A DNA stretch of 23,883 bases. Source: DAOUBA01 sp034432855. Its GTDB lineage: Bacteria; Chloroflexota; Anaerolineae; B4-G1. The notes beneath the pieces were generated by a model. That model was not told where the DNA came from, did no database searches, and was given only the letters and a program-made list of their open reading frames with translations. Where the stretch lies: positions 1-23,883 of the forward strand of contig DAOUBA010000065.1 of assembly GCA_034432855.1 (NCBI GenBank), written 5' to 3'. Of the stretch, positions 9,666-16,139 are shown piece after piece; positions within the stretch are counted from its first letter, which is position 1; each line of letters opens with the position of its first letter. The translations under genes and the position numbers were made by a program.

Positions 9666-9740
9666 TCAGTATCCCTCACTGCGATGCATCACGCGATAAA
9701 CGGTCACAACGCGAGCACCGTAGTCAATCTCGTATATGTC
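9666..9740 (-). pseudogene. RelE/ParE toxin C-terminal remnant
   Basis: On the minus strand, 24 open codons preceded by a stop read YEIDYGARVVTVYRV and end HRSEGY then stop. This is the typical last two strands and C-terminus of RelE/ParE-family toxins. No start or N-terminal part exists, and rlmN ends 10 bp upstream. The rest of 9548-9752 shows nothing else convincing. The call rests on motif resemblance over a short stretch. Confidence 0.55.
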
Positions 9741-9752
9741 TTACACGTCTTG

Positions 9753-10844
9753 CTAAACAGGCCAAGCCGGGCCAAACGCGGTTCGCTGACGCAGTTGGCC
9801 GCAGCCGGCCTGAATGTCTGTGCCGCGGCGTAAGCGCAGGGTGTAGGGAATGTGCTGGCGATCCAGCACGGCAGTGAAAGCGGCAATGCGCTTGCGCGAG
9901 GAGGGAGCGCCGGCGTAGCCGTCGGTGGGGTTGAGCGGGATCAGGTTGACGTGGGCGGGGAACCCCGTGAGGCGAGCCGCAAGCGCCTGAGCCTGCTCCG
10001 GCGTATCGTTCACCCCCTCGATCAGCGCCCATTCGAAACTGATCCGCCGCCCGGTGCGCTCAGAATAGTCGTAGCAGGCGGCGAAAAGCGCGTCGAGCCC
10101 GTAGCGGCGGTTGAGCGGCACCAGTTCGTCGCGCAACGCGTCAATGGCGGCGTGCAAGGAGACGGCGAGCGTGATCTGCAGGCCCTCGCCCGCCAGCCGT
10201 CTGATGCCCGGCACAACTCCGACGGTCGAAAGCGTGATGTGCCGCTGGCCCAGGCTAAAGCCCTGCGGGTCGGCAAGGCGACGGATGGCTGCGAGCGTGG
10301 CCTCGTAGTTGAGCAGCGGTTCGCCCATCCCCATCAACACGACGTTGGACAGGCGGTCGCCCTGGGTGCGCAACAGGCGAGCAAAGTGCAGTGCCTGGGC
10401 GACGATCTCGCCGCTCGTGAGGTTGCGGCGGAAACCGGCCTGCCCGGTGGCGCAGAAGGGGCAACCGATTGGGCAACCGACCTGAGTGGAGATGCAAGCG
10501 GTGCGGCGACGCTCGTAGCGCATCAGCACGGCCTCAACGGTTTCGCCGTCGGCCAGGCGCAGCAAATCCTTGCGCGTTTCGCCATCGGTGGATTGCAGCG
10601 TCTCCACTACCTCCGGCGCGCCGATGGCCGTTTCGGCAGCCAGCCGCTCACGCAGCGACCTGGGCAGGCTGGTCATCTGGTCGAAGGAATTGGCCAGGCG
10701 CTCGTAGAGCCATTCCCACAGTTGGCGCGCGCGGTAGGCCGGTTCGCCCCAGCCGGTCAGGAGGGATTGGAGGGTGGGGAAGTCGAGGTCGTATAGTTGG
10801 TTGGTTTGCTGGTTGGTTAGTTGGTTGGTTTGTTCGTCGGTCAC
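9753..10844 (-). CDS. rlmN: 23S rRNA (adenine2503-C2)-methyltransferase RlmN
   Basis: Radical SAM enzyme methylating A2503 of 23S rRNA (and tRNA A37 in some species). 363 residues from GTG 10844. The cluster motif GCPIGCPFCATG gives CxxxCxxC. The Cys in TACISTQ and the one in AGCGQLR correspond to the two catalytic cysteines, and GMGEPLLNYE is present. The GTG overlaps the stop of the upstream nucleotidyltransferase remnant (GTGA). The first residues, with a repeated TNQ pattern, are encoded by a ttgg-rich repeat (10796-10836), and core homology begins only at about residue 16 (LYDLDFPTLQSLL). The 5' end therefore appears remodelled. Confidence 0.95.
   Translation of the reverse strand: MTDEQTNQLTNQQTNQLYDLDFPTLQSLLTGWGEPAYRARQLWEWLYERLANSFDQMTSLPRSLRERLAAETAIGAPEVVETLQSTDGETRKDLLRLADGETVEAVLMRYERRRTACISTQVGCPIGCPFCATGQAGFRRNLTSGEIVAQALHFARLLRTQGDRLSNVVLMGMGEPLLNYEATLAAIRRLADPQGFSLGQRHITLSTVGVVPGIRRLAGEGLQITLAVSLHAAIDALRDELVPLNRRYGLDALFAACYDYSERTGRRISFEWALIEGVNDTPEQAQALAARLTGFPAHVNLIPLNPTDGYAGAPSSRKRIAAFTAVLDRQHIPYTLRLRRGTDIQAGCGQLRQRTAFGPAWPV
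10796..10836. repeat. ttgg-rich tandem repeat inside the rlmN N-terminal codons
   Basis: gttggttggtttg occurs twice 24 bp apart, with ggttggtta between. On the minus strand it encodes a low-complexity TNQ-rich stretch just after the rlmN start, a segment not found in the RlmN core. Confidence 0.75.
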
Positions 10845-11047
10845 AATTTCAGGGTAGCGCACAGGTTTCGGTAGCGCTCCATCTCCGGTCGCTCGAGCGC
10901 CTGGGCAAACTGGTCGAGCCAATGGAGGATATGCTCTTGGTCAAGCCGATTCCCCTGCCGTATCAAGATGCCCTCGATGTCCATCCAGTCCTTTTCCCGC
11001 TGTGAGATAGCCTTGTGGATGCAGAGGGCTTGAATGAGCGGATCCAT
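10841..11047 (-). pseudogene. Nucleotidyltransferase-type (AbiEii/DUF6036-like) C-terminal remnant
   Basis: 68 codons ending in TGA at 10841. The segment HKAISQREKDWMDIEGILIRQ followed by HILHWLDQFAQ is typical of the C-terminal half of small nucleotidyltransferases found in two-gene toxin-antitoxin-like modules. The N-terminal catalytic GS...D.D part is absent. Its reading frame takes over where the upstream gene loses homology, near 11050, as if a deletion removed the end of one gene and the start of the next. It overlaps the rlmN start. Confidence 0.6.
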
Positions 11048-11282
11048 GCCCCATCTCTCGTGCGGCACGCTCAAGCCATTCGTGCAAGTGAACGTAATAC
11101 GCCTTGCGTTGCTCTGCGAAAACGTGCTCCAGACCCGGAGCCACACAGCGTGCCAGCGCGCGCATGCGCAGGTATTGGCGCAGACTTTCTACCGTCAGCC
11201 GCGAGAGCCGCTGACGCATTTCTTCTCGTTCTCGCTCGTTGACTGCCTGATAGCCGACGAGTATTTCCCGAATTGTTGGCAT
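10941..11282 (-). pseudogene. Partner gene of the nucleotidyltransferase module, 3' end fused out of frame
   Basis: ATG 11282 has AAGGAG upstream and a promoter at 11320-11347. The first 75 or so residues, from MPTIREILVGYQAVNERE through RLTVESLRQYLRM to HLHEWLERAAREMG, look like a genuine helical small protein, of the type encoded just before DUF6036-like nucleotidyltransferases. After about 11050 the frame reads through the out-of-frame remnant of that partner, giving an unrelated 38-residue tail. It may still make a stable antitoxin-like protein. The family assignment is an inference from pattern memory. Confidence 0.5.
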
Positions 11283-11319
11283 TGGGGCGCGCTCCTTCTG
11301 CGCTATCTGTGCACGACCC

Positions 11320-11347
11320 ATTCTACCACGCTCATCCGGGAAGGCAA
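11320..11347 (-). promoter_or_regulatory. Predicted promoter for the 11282 gene and probably rlmN
   Basis: On the minus strand TTGCCT (11347-11342), a 16-bp spacer and TAGAAT (11325-11320). No other promoter is evident between here and rlmN, so rlmN probably depends on it. Confidence 0.5.
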
Positions 11348-11383
11348 ACGCGATCCGCACAAGCGTGCGTGTTTGGCACAGTG

Positions 11384-11392
11384 TGCTATAAT
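11384..11392 (+). promoter_or_regulatory. Extended -10 promoter of greA
   Basis: TGC followed by a perfect TATAAT (11387-11392) forms an extended -10 element. No good -35 box is seen at 11364-11369. It lies 33 bp before the greA ATG. Confidence 0.55.
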
Positions 11393-11425
11393 AGCCTCTC
11401 AAGATCGTGAGGAGTGTGTCAGCGA

Positions 11426-11893
11426 ATGCAAGTACAACCGGTTTACCTGACCGCCGAGGGCGTAGAGAACCTGCGTCAAGAATTGGAGTATCTGACTACC
11501 GTGAAGCGGCCCGCGCTGGCCGAGCGGCTGCGCAAGGCGATCCAGCAGGGAGATCTCTCGGAGAACGCCGACTATGCAACGGCCAAGGAGGAGCAGGGCT
11601 GGCTGGAAGGGCGTATCCAACAGATCGAGACGATGCTGCGGCGGGCAGTGATCATCGAGAATGCTGCTACCGGACGGATCGGCCTGGGCAGCCGCGTCAT
11701 CGTGATCGAAGAGGGCATGGACGCGGAGGAGGTCTTTCACATCGTCGGGCCGGCGGAAGCGGATCCGGCCAACGGCAGGGTGTCCTACGAATCGCCGCTG
11801 GGCCAGGCATTGCTGGGCCATCAGGCGGGTGAGAGCGTCGCCGTCGAGACGCCGGGAGGGAGGATTGTCTTCAAAATCATCGCGGTCCAGTGA
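11426..11893 (+). CDS. greA: Transcription elongation factor GreA
   Basis: Stimulates RNA cleavage by backtracked RNA polymerase. It has 155 residues. The N-terminal coiled-coil hairpin carries the acidic tip motif GDLSENADYATAKEEQ (residues about 40-55), and the C-terminal FKBP-like domain carries YESPLGQALLGHQAGE. ATG 11426 is preferred over GTG 11414 because GAGGAG ends 11 bases before it and family homology starts at QPVYLT. The glycosylase gene downstream overlaps its 3' end. Confidence 0.95.
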   Translation: MQVQPVYLTAEGVENLRQELEYLTTVKRPALAERLRKAIQQGDLSENADYATAKEEQGWLEGRIQQIETMLRRAVIIENAATGRIGLGSRVIVIEEGMDAEEVFHIVGPAEADPANGRVSYESPLGQALLGHQAGESVAVETPGGRIVFKIIAVQ

Positions 11894-12485
11894 GGAAGCG
11901 CTGGAAGCATTGCACGCCGAAATGCGCGCCTGCCGCCGCTGTCTGGAGGCAGGCTTTTCTGTCGTTCCCAGCGCGATCTTTTCCGGGCCGGTGACCGCGC
12001 GGGTGATGATCGTCGGGCAGGCGCCGGGGAGCATGGAAGCGGAAACGGGCCGCCCGTTCAGCGGCGCTGCCGGGCGGCGGCTGTTCCGCTGGCTGGCCGA
12101 GGCCGGGTGGGATGAGGATGAGTTCCGCGCCACGCAGTACCTGACCGCGATCACCCGCTGCTACCCCGGCAAGTCCCTCGGCGGGCGGGGCGACCGCGCC
12201 CCCAGTCGCGCCGAGCAGATGTTATGTGCGCCGTTCCTGGAACGGGAGTTGGCGCTGGTGCAGCCGGAGATCATCGTCCCTGTCGGCGGACTGGCGATCC
12301 GCCGTTTCCTGGGCCGGGTATCACTGGATGACGTGGTAGGCCGCGCCATACGAGACAGCGCCGGCCGCTGGATCGTGCCGCTGCCTCATCCTAGTGGGGC
12401 CAACCTGTGGCTGAACCGGCCGGAAAGCCGGAGGCGCGTGGCGCAGGCACTGGCCCTCCTGCGGCGGCTATCGCAGAACGGCTAG
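11865..12485 (+). CDS. Uracil-DNA glycosylase, family 4-like (iron-sulfur)
   Basis: Removes uracil from DNA, the first step of base-excision repair. About 206 residues from TTG 11865, which lies inside greA just after GGGAGGGAGG; ATG 11922 is an alternative. Motif 1 is GQAPGSMEAETGRPFSGAAG and the C-terminal motif is HPSGANLW. Four cysteines fit a 4Fe-4S site: CRRC near the N-terminus, then Cys in TRCYPG and in QMLCAPF, with a wider last spacing (21 residues between) than I expect for the family. It overlaps greA by 29 bp and is probably co-transcribed. Assignment to family 4 rather than a neighbouring UDG family is likely but not certain. Confidence 0.88.
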   Translation: MSSKSSRSSEEALEALHAEMRACRRCLEAGFSVVPSAIFSGPVTARVMIVGQAPGSMEAETGRPFSGAAGRRLFRWLAEAGWDEDEFRATQYLTAITRCYPGKSLGGRGDRAPSRAEQMLCAPFLERELALVQPEIIVPVGGLAIRRFLGRVSLDDVVGRAIRDSAGRWIVPLPHPSGANLWLNRPESRRRVAQALALLRRLSQNG

Positions 12486-12491
12486 TGGCGC

Positions 12492-12519
12492 TTGCACTTC
12501 CACCAAGACATTGTACAAT
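12492..12519 (+). promoter_or_regulatory. Predicted promoter of the DUF362 gene
   Basis: TTGCAC (12492-12497), a 16-bp spacer and TACAAT (12514-12519), just after the glycosylase stop. It leaves a short leader with a GTGAGG Shine-Dalgarno sequence before ATG 12541. Confidence 0.6.
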
Positions 12520-12540
12520 GAGCATGTCTGTGAGGTAGCA

Positions 12541-13659
12541 ATGTCTGTAGTATCCATCGTGCGTTGTGAAACCTACGAACTCGAGGCGGTGCGCTATGCA
12601 GTGACAGCAGCACTGGCGCCGCTGGGCGGCATCGCGCGTTTCGTGCAGCCGGGGATGCGCGTGCTGCTCAAACCCAATCTGCTCGCCGCGGCAGAACACG
12701 AGCAGGCGGTCACTACCCATCCGGCGGTGGTGCAAGCCGTGGCCGAGCAGGTGCAGGAAGCCGGCGGCATTGTCTTCATCGGCGATTCTCCCGGCGGCCC
12801 GCTGGAAGTCGGCCCGCGCGTCTACCGCAAGAGCGAGATGACCGTAGTGGCCGCGCGCACCGGCGCCACGCTATTGCCGTTCGACAAGGTGACGTGGAAA
12901 CGGCTGAACGGCGCCGACTATTTCATCGCCCGCCCCATCTTCGAAGCCGACCTGGTGATCAATCTGCCCAAACTCAAAACCCACAACCTGGTGCTCTACA
13001 CCGGCGCGGTCAAGAATCTCTTTGGCGCCATCCCTGGCACGCGCAAGCGCGAGGCGCACTGCCGGGCGATCGGCGTGCAGGATTTCAGCCAGGTGCTGGT
13101 GGACGTGCTGGAACTGATCAGGCCGGGGCTGACGCTGATGGATGGCATCCTGGGCCAGGAGGGATTCGGGCCGGGTAAAGGCGGCACCCTGCACCGCTAC
13201 AACTGCCTGGCCGCCTCGAGCGACGGGGTCGCACTGGACACGGTGCTCGCGCGCGCGATGGGTTACCGCCCCGGCGAAGTGCTGCACCTGGCGCTGGCAG
13301 ATGCCCGTGGACTCGGGGTTGCCGATGCCGGAGCAATACGCGTCGAAGGCGACCGGCAGGTGCTCGAGTTCGGGCGGCTGAATCTGCCCAGGGTTGGCCG
13401 CTATCTGCGTGCCCCCACCTGGGTCAGTCGTTCGCTGCAGCGGGCAATCCGGCTGCGCCCGCAGTTGGATGCCGCCGCATGCGCCGGCTGTGGCGAGTGC
13501 GCCGAAGTCTGTCCCCCGCAGGCGATTACCAAGGGCCATCCACCGCACTTTGACCTGAAAGCCTGTATCGGCTGCCTGTGCTGCGCCGAAGTCTGCCCGC
13601 AGGGGGCCATCAAGCCCGGTCGCAACCTGCTGGCGCGTTGGATCGGACTGGGTGTCTAG
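12541..13659 (+). CDS. DUF362 domain protein with C-terminal 2[4Fe-4S] ferredoxin
   Basis: A 372-residue protein. The DUF362 domain includes VLLKPNLL, DSPGGP, a metal-site-like LPKLKTHNLVLYTGAVKN and an MDGILGQEGFGPGKGG segment. The C-terminus (residues about 314-356) holds two CxxCxxCxxxCP motifs, CAGCGECAEVCP and CIGCLCCAEVCP, so it should carry two 4Fe-4S clusters. There is no signal peptide, so it is cytoplasmic. The biochemical role of this family is undefined; electron transfer is inferred from the clusters. ATG 12541 is preferred over an upstream TTG 12511 that overlaps the -10 box. A degV gene follows after 20 bp. Confidence 0.9.
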   Translation: MSVVSIVRCETYELEAVRYAVTAALAPLGGIARFVQPGMRVLLKPNLLAAAEHEQAVTTHPAVVQAVAEQVQEAGGIVFIGDSPGGPLEVGPRVYRKSEMTVVAARTGATLLPFDKVTWKRLNGADYFIARPIFEADLVINLPKLKTHNLVLYTGAVKNLFGAIPGTRKREAHCRAIGVQDFSQVLVDVLELIRPGLTLMDGILGQEGFGPGKGGTLHRYNCLAASSDGVALDTVLARAMGYRPGEVLHLALADARGLGVADAGAIRVEGDRQVLEFGRLNLPRVGRYLRAPTWVSRSLQRAIRLRPQLDAAACAGCGECAEVCPPQAITKGHPPHFDLKACIGCLCCAEVCPQGAIKPGRNLLARWIGLGV

Positions 13660-13679
13660 CCTACGGAAAGGAGTCAAAT

Positions 13680-14534
13680 ATGGAAGAATCCATCTGCATC
13701 GTGGCCGATAGCAATTGCGACCTCCCGCAGTCGGTGATCGAGCAGTACCAGATTACCGTCGTGCCGCTGATCGTCCGCTTTGGCGCGGAGGAGTACGAGG
13801 ATGGCATGCTGTCCGTCGAAGAGTTCTGGGATAAGGCCACCCAAGCCCGTCCCAGCACCTCGCAGCCGTCAGTCGGCAAGTTCGAGGAGGTCTTTGAGCG
13901 GCTGTTGGCGCAAGGGAAACAGGTGCTCTGTTTGACGTTGACCGGCAAGCACAGCGGCACGTTCAATACCGCCCACCTGGCCGCCCAGCGCTTCGGCGAG
14001 GCGGTCACGGTCTTTGACACGCTCTCGGTTTCCCTGGGGACCGGGTTGCAGGCGCTGGTGGCAGCCCAGGCTGCGCAGGCTGGGCAAACGCTACAGGAGA
14101 TTCTGACCACGCTGGAGAACCTGCGGGCGCGCATGCGCGTGACCATCCTGCTCGACACGCTCGAGAACCTGCGCCGTGGCGGACGGGCCGACGGTTTCAT
14201 CGCCGTCATAGACCACATGACCCGCGCGCTCAACGTCAAGCCGCTCGTCAACCTGGTGGACGGCCAACTGCGGCTGCTGGGGATGGCCCGCTCGTTCCAG
14301 GGGGGACTGCGGCGGCTCGCCGAAGTGGTCGAGCGGCTGGCACCGTTGGAGCACCTGAGCGTGGTACACACCCGCATCCAGCAGACGGCACAAGAGATGG
14401 CCGACCGCCTGGCAGAGCACACCGGCTTCCCCAGGGAGCACGTCTGGGTGCGGGAAACCGGGCCTGTGCTGGCCTGTCACGCCGGTCCGCGCGTGCTGGG
14501 CGTGGTGGCCGTGCCTCTCCATATCCACGACTGA
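13680..14534 (+). CDS. Second DegV family fatty-acid-binding protein (FakB-like)
   Basis: 284 residues from ATG 13680, with GGAAAGGAG upstream. Motifs are VADSNCDLPQ, VVPLIVRFG, EYEDG, the ligand-site segment TLTGKHSGTFNTAH and a C-terminal GPVLACHAGPRVLG. It has a more canonical ligand motif than the copy at 5646-6512. FakB paralogues in one genome usually differ in acyl-chain preference, so this may be a second acyl carrier for the FakA encoded at 6546-8180. It probably shares the promoter of the DUF362 gene. Confidence 0.93.
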   Translation: MEESICIVADSNCDLPQSVIEQYQITVVPLIVRFGAEEYEDGMLSVEEFWDKATQARPSTSQPSVGKFEEVFERLLAQGKQVLCLTLTGKHSGTFNTAHLAAQRFGEAVTVFDTLSVSLGTGLQALVAAQAAQAGQTLQEILTTLENLRARMRVTILLDTLENLRRGGRADGFIAVIDHMTRALNVKPLVNLVDGQLRLLGMARSFQGGLRRLAEVVERLAPLEHLSVVHTRIQQTAQEMADRLAEHTGFPREHVWVRETGPVLACHAGPRVLGVVAVPLHIHD

Positions 14535-14703
14535 ACAGGACGGTGTCGGCAAGTCGGCGATACCCCGTACCTGCTCAGCCTGCCCGCGCGAAGCGGATGA
14601 TAATTCGCGCCAGAGTTTCGGATGAGCGGGTCACTGGCTATGCGGCAAGGCCGACAAGCCGTCCCGCCGGATTATGATTCGGCGGACACAGGCTGAGTAG
14701 CAC
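14535..14703. other. Intergenic stretch with a small hairpin
   Basis: First part of the 546-bp gap between the second degV gene and the pilus operon. A 6-bp inverted repeat ccgccg / cggcgg around gattatgatt (about 14664-14685) can form a hairpin, but there is no T tract. No gene-like frame, and no convincing terminator for degV. Confidence 0.4.
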
Positions 14704-14841
14704 GACAATGTTAAGTTTCGGGCTCTGACCTCTCCTAACCCCTCCCGCACCCTCCCCTTCCCTCTCCGCAACGGAGAGGGAAGGGGAGGGCTGGGGTGGG
14801 GATGGGTGAGGTCAACCCGGCAAGGCAAACTTAACATTGTC
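14704..14841. mobile_element. MITE-like palindromic element with 15-bp terminal inverted repeats
   Basis: gacaatgttaagttt (14704-14718) is the exact reverse complement of aaacttaacattgtc (14827-14841). Between them, two GC-rich arms of about 42 bp (from gacctctcctaacccc, and its partner ending gggtgaggtc) pair imperfectly around the loop caa. The whole 138 bp is thus a long snap-back structure. It encodes nothing, and no clear target-site duplication is seen. It could be a miniature transposable element or a REP-like palindrome. Confidence 0.65.
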
Positions 14842-14929
14842 AAGGTAGTTACGATACCCCTTGGAAAGTGCTCCAGCGGAGCCCTGCCTCTTACGAGTAT
14901 CCCCTCTGTAAAACCCTGCCACGCACTAC

Positions 14930-14958
14930 TTGTTTCCCCATCCAACCTGTGCTACAAT
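14930..14958 (+). promoter_or_regulatory. Promoter of the pilus operon
   Basis: TTGTTT (14930-14935), a 17-bp spacer and TACAAT (14953-14958). A second TACAAT at 15017-15022 lacks a good -35 box and could be an alternative start. It implies a leader of about 115 nt before the response-regulator gene. Confidence 0.6.
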
Positions 14959-15043
14959 GAGTGCGCGTTCACGATCCTGTAACGCATTTGAAGCCTTCAG
15001 CCCCCCACTTTTGAGGTACAATATTCTGAACAAGACGCCAAGT

Positions 15044-15081
15044 CTGCCCAAAAGGGCAGGGTTGGCACAGTGGAGGTGCCA
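15044..15081 (+). promoter_or_regulatory. Leader hairpins, the second enclosing the Shine-Dalgarno site
   Basis: ctgccc-aaaa-gggcag (15044-15059) is followed by tggcac-agtggag-gtgcca (15063-15081). The second stem holds the GGAGG (15072-15076) in its loop and 3' arm, and pairs up to the A of the ATG at 15081. Such a structure could limit translation initiation of the operon's first gene. It is a sequence prediction only. Confidence 0.45.
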
Positions 15082-16139
15082 TGACACAGACTATCCTGCT
15101 GATCGAGGACGACCCGCTCAGCGCCCGTCTGGCGGACCTGGTGCTCCGCTCCGAGGGCTACGAGGTCATCAATGCCCGCAATGGTCTGGAGGCGCTCAAG
15201 ATCGCCCAGAGCACTCCTCCCGACCTGATTCTGCTCGACCTGATGCTGCCCGGCCTGGACGGTTTCGAGGTGCTCAACCGGCTGCGGGCGGATCCCAAGA
15301 CGGCTGCTACACCGGTGGTAGTCGTCTCGTCCAAGACGCAACCCGCCGATAAGCAGATGGCGGCCAAAGTCGGCGCCAACGACTATCTGACCAAGCCCTA
15401 TCACAAGAACGAGTTGCTCGACGTAGTACGTTCGTTATTGAGTGCACAGCCGGAGCGAACAGCGAAGCGCGGTGCGTGCGTGCTCCTGGTCGGGCCGCGC
15501 GGGGGAGAGGCGACGCCGGTCGCGCTGGGCCTCGGGCTGGCGCTGGCCGGCAAGGGGCAGGCGACTACGGTGATTGACCTGCGCCCCTTCTCGACCGAAC
15601 ACTCTGCGCTGCTGGGAATAGCCGCCTGTCCGGCACCATCCACACCGTCTGACCCGGAGAGGGTAAGGAAAATGATCGCGCAAGCCATACAGCACCCGTC
15701 CGGCCTGCGTTTGCTGAACAACCTGGAAGGCAGCGGAGAGGCGGGACAGATCACACCGGAGGATGCACAGGCGCTGCTCGATCTGCTCCAGACAGAAGGG
15801 GCTTTCGTCCTGGTTGATCTGCCCCCCTACCCGATCGACGTTTTGAGCCAGGCAGCCGGATGTTGCGCCCTGGTACTGCTGGTGACCCAGAGTGATGCGG
15901 CGTCGCTGGCAGCGGCGCGTTCGGCGCTCGCGCTGATGGAGCGAGCCGGCGTGGCGAAGGAACACATCCGTGTCGTATTTGCGGGAACAGCGGACGAGCG
16001 GGCAGCCGACCTGGGCCGAGAGGTGTTGGACACGCTCCCCGCTCAGGCGAATTTTGCCTCCCCAGCCTTTCACACCCTGGCCGACCGGCTGCTCGATCTG
16101 CTGGGTTTCCCGACCGAAGGAGGCACGCGTGCCGGCTGA
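15081..16139 (+). CDS. Response-regulator receiver fused to a degenerate ParA/MinD domain (TadZ/CpaE-like)
   Basis: A 352-residue protein. Residues 1-120 form a complete receiver domain: Asp10/Asp11, phospho-acceptor Asp53 in LILLDLMLPG, Ser83/84 and Lys105 in YLTKPY. Residues about 133-350 resemble a ParA/MinD ATPase, with LLVGPRGGEATPVALGLGLALA, VIDLRP, FVLVDLPPYPIDVLSQA and CALVLLVTQSD. The Walker A lysine and threonines are missing, so ATP binding is doubtful. This layout is that of TadZ/CpaE, which positions Tad pili at the pole. Here it heads a PilB/PilC/PilMNO operon and its receiver residues are intact. Likely role: phosphorylation-dependent placement or control of pilus assembly. Confidence 0.85.
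   Translation: MTQTILLIEDDPLSARLADLVLRSEGYEVINARNGLEALKIAQSTPPDLILLDLMLPGLDGFEVLNRLRADPKTAATPVVVVSSKTQPADKQMAAKVGANDYLTKPYHKNELLDVVRSLLSAQPERTAKRGACVLLVGPRGGEATPVALGLGLALAGKGQATTVIDLRPFSTEHSALLGIAACPAPSTPSDPERVRKMIAQAIQHPSGLRLLNNLEGSGEAGQITPEDAQALLDLLQTEGAFVLVDLPPYPIDVLSQAAGCCALVLLVTQSDAASLAAARSALALMERAGVAKEHIRVVFAGTADERAADLGREVLDTLPAQANFASPAFHTLADRLLDLLGFPTEGGTRAG

Noticed and set aside
14631..14945. 104-codon minus-strand frame in the large gap
   Set aside because: Its middle is the palindromic element and translates to a Pro/Ser/Arg low-complexity run; no ribosome site.
15017..15022. Second TACAAT as main pilus-operon promoter
   Set aside because: No acceptable -35 box at 15-18 bp; kept only as a possible alternative to 14930-14958.
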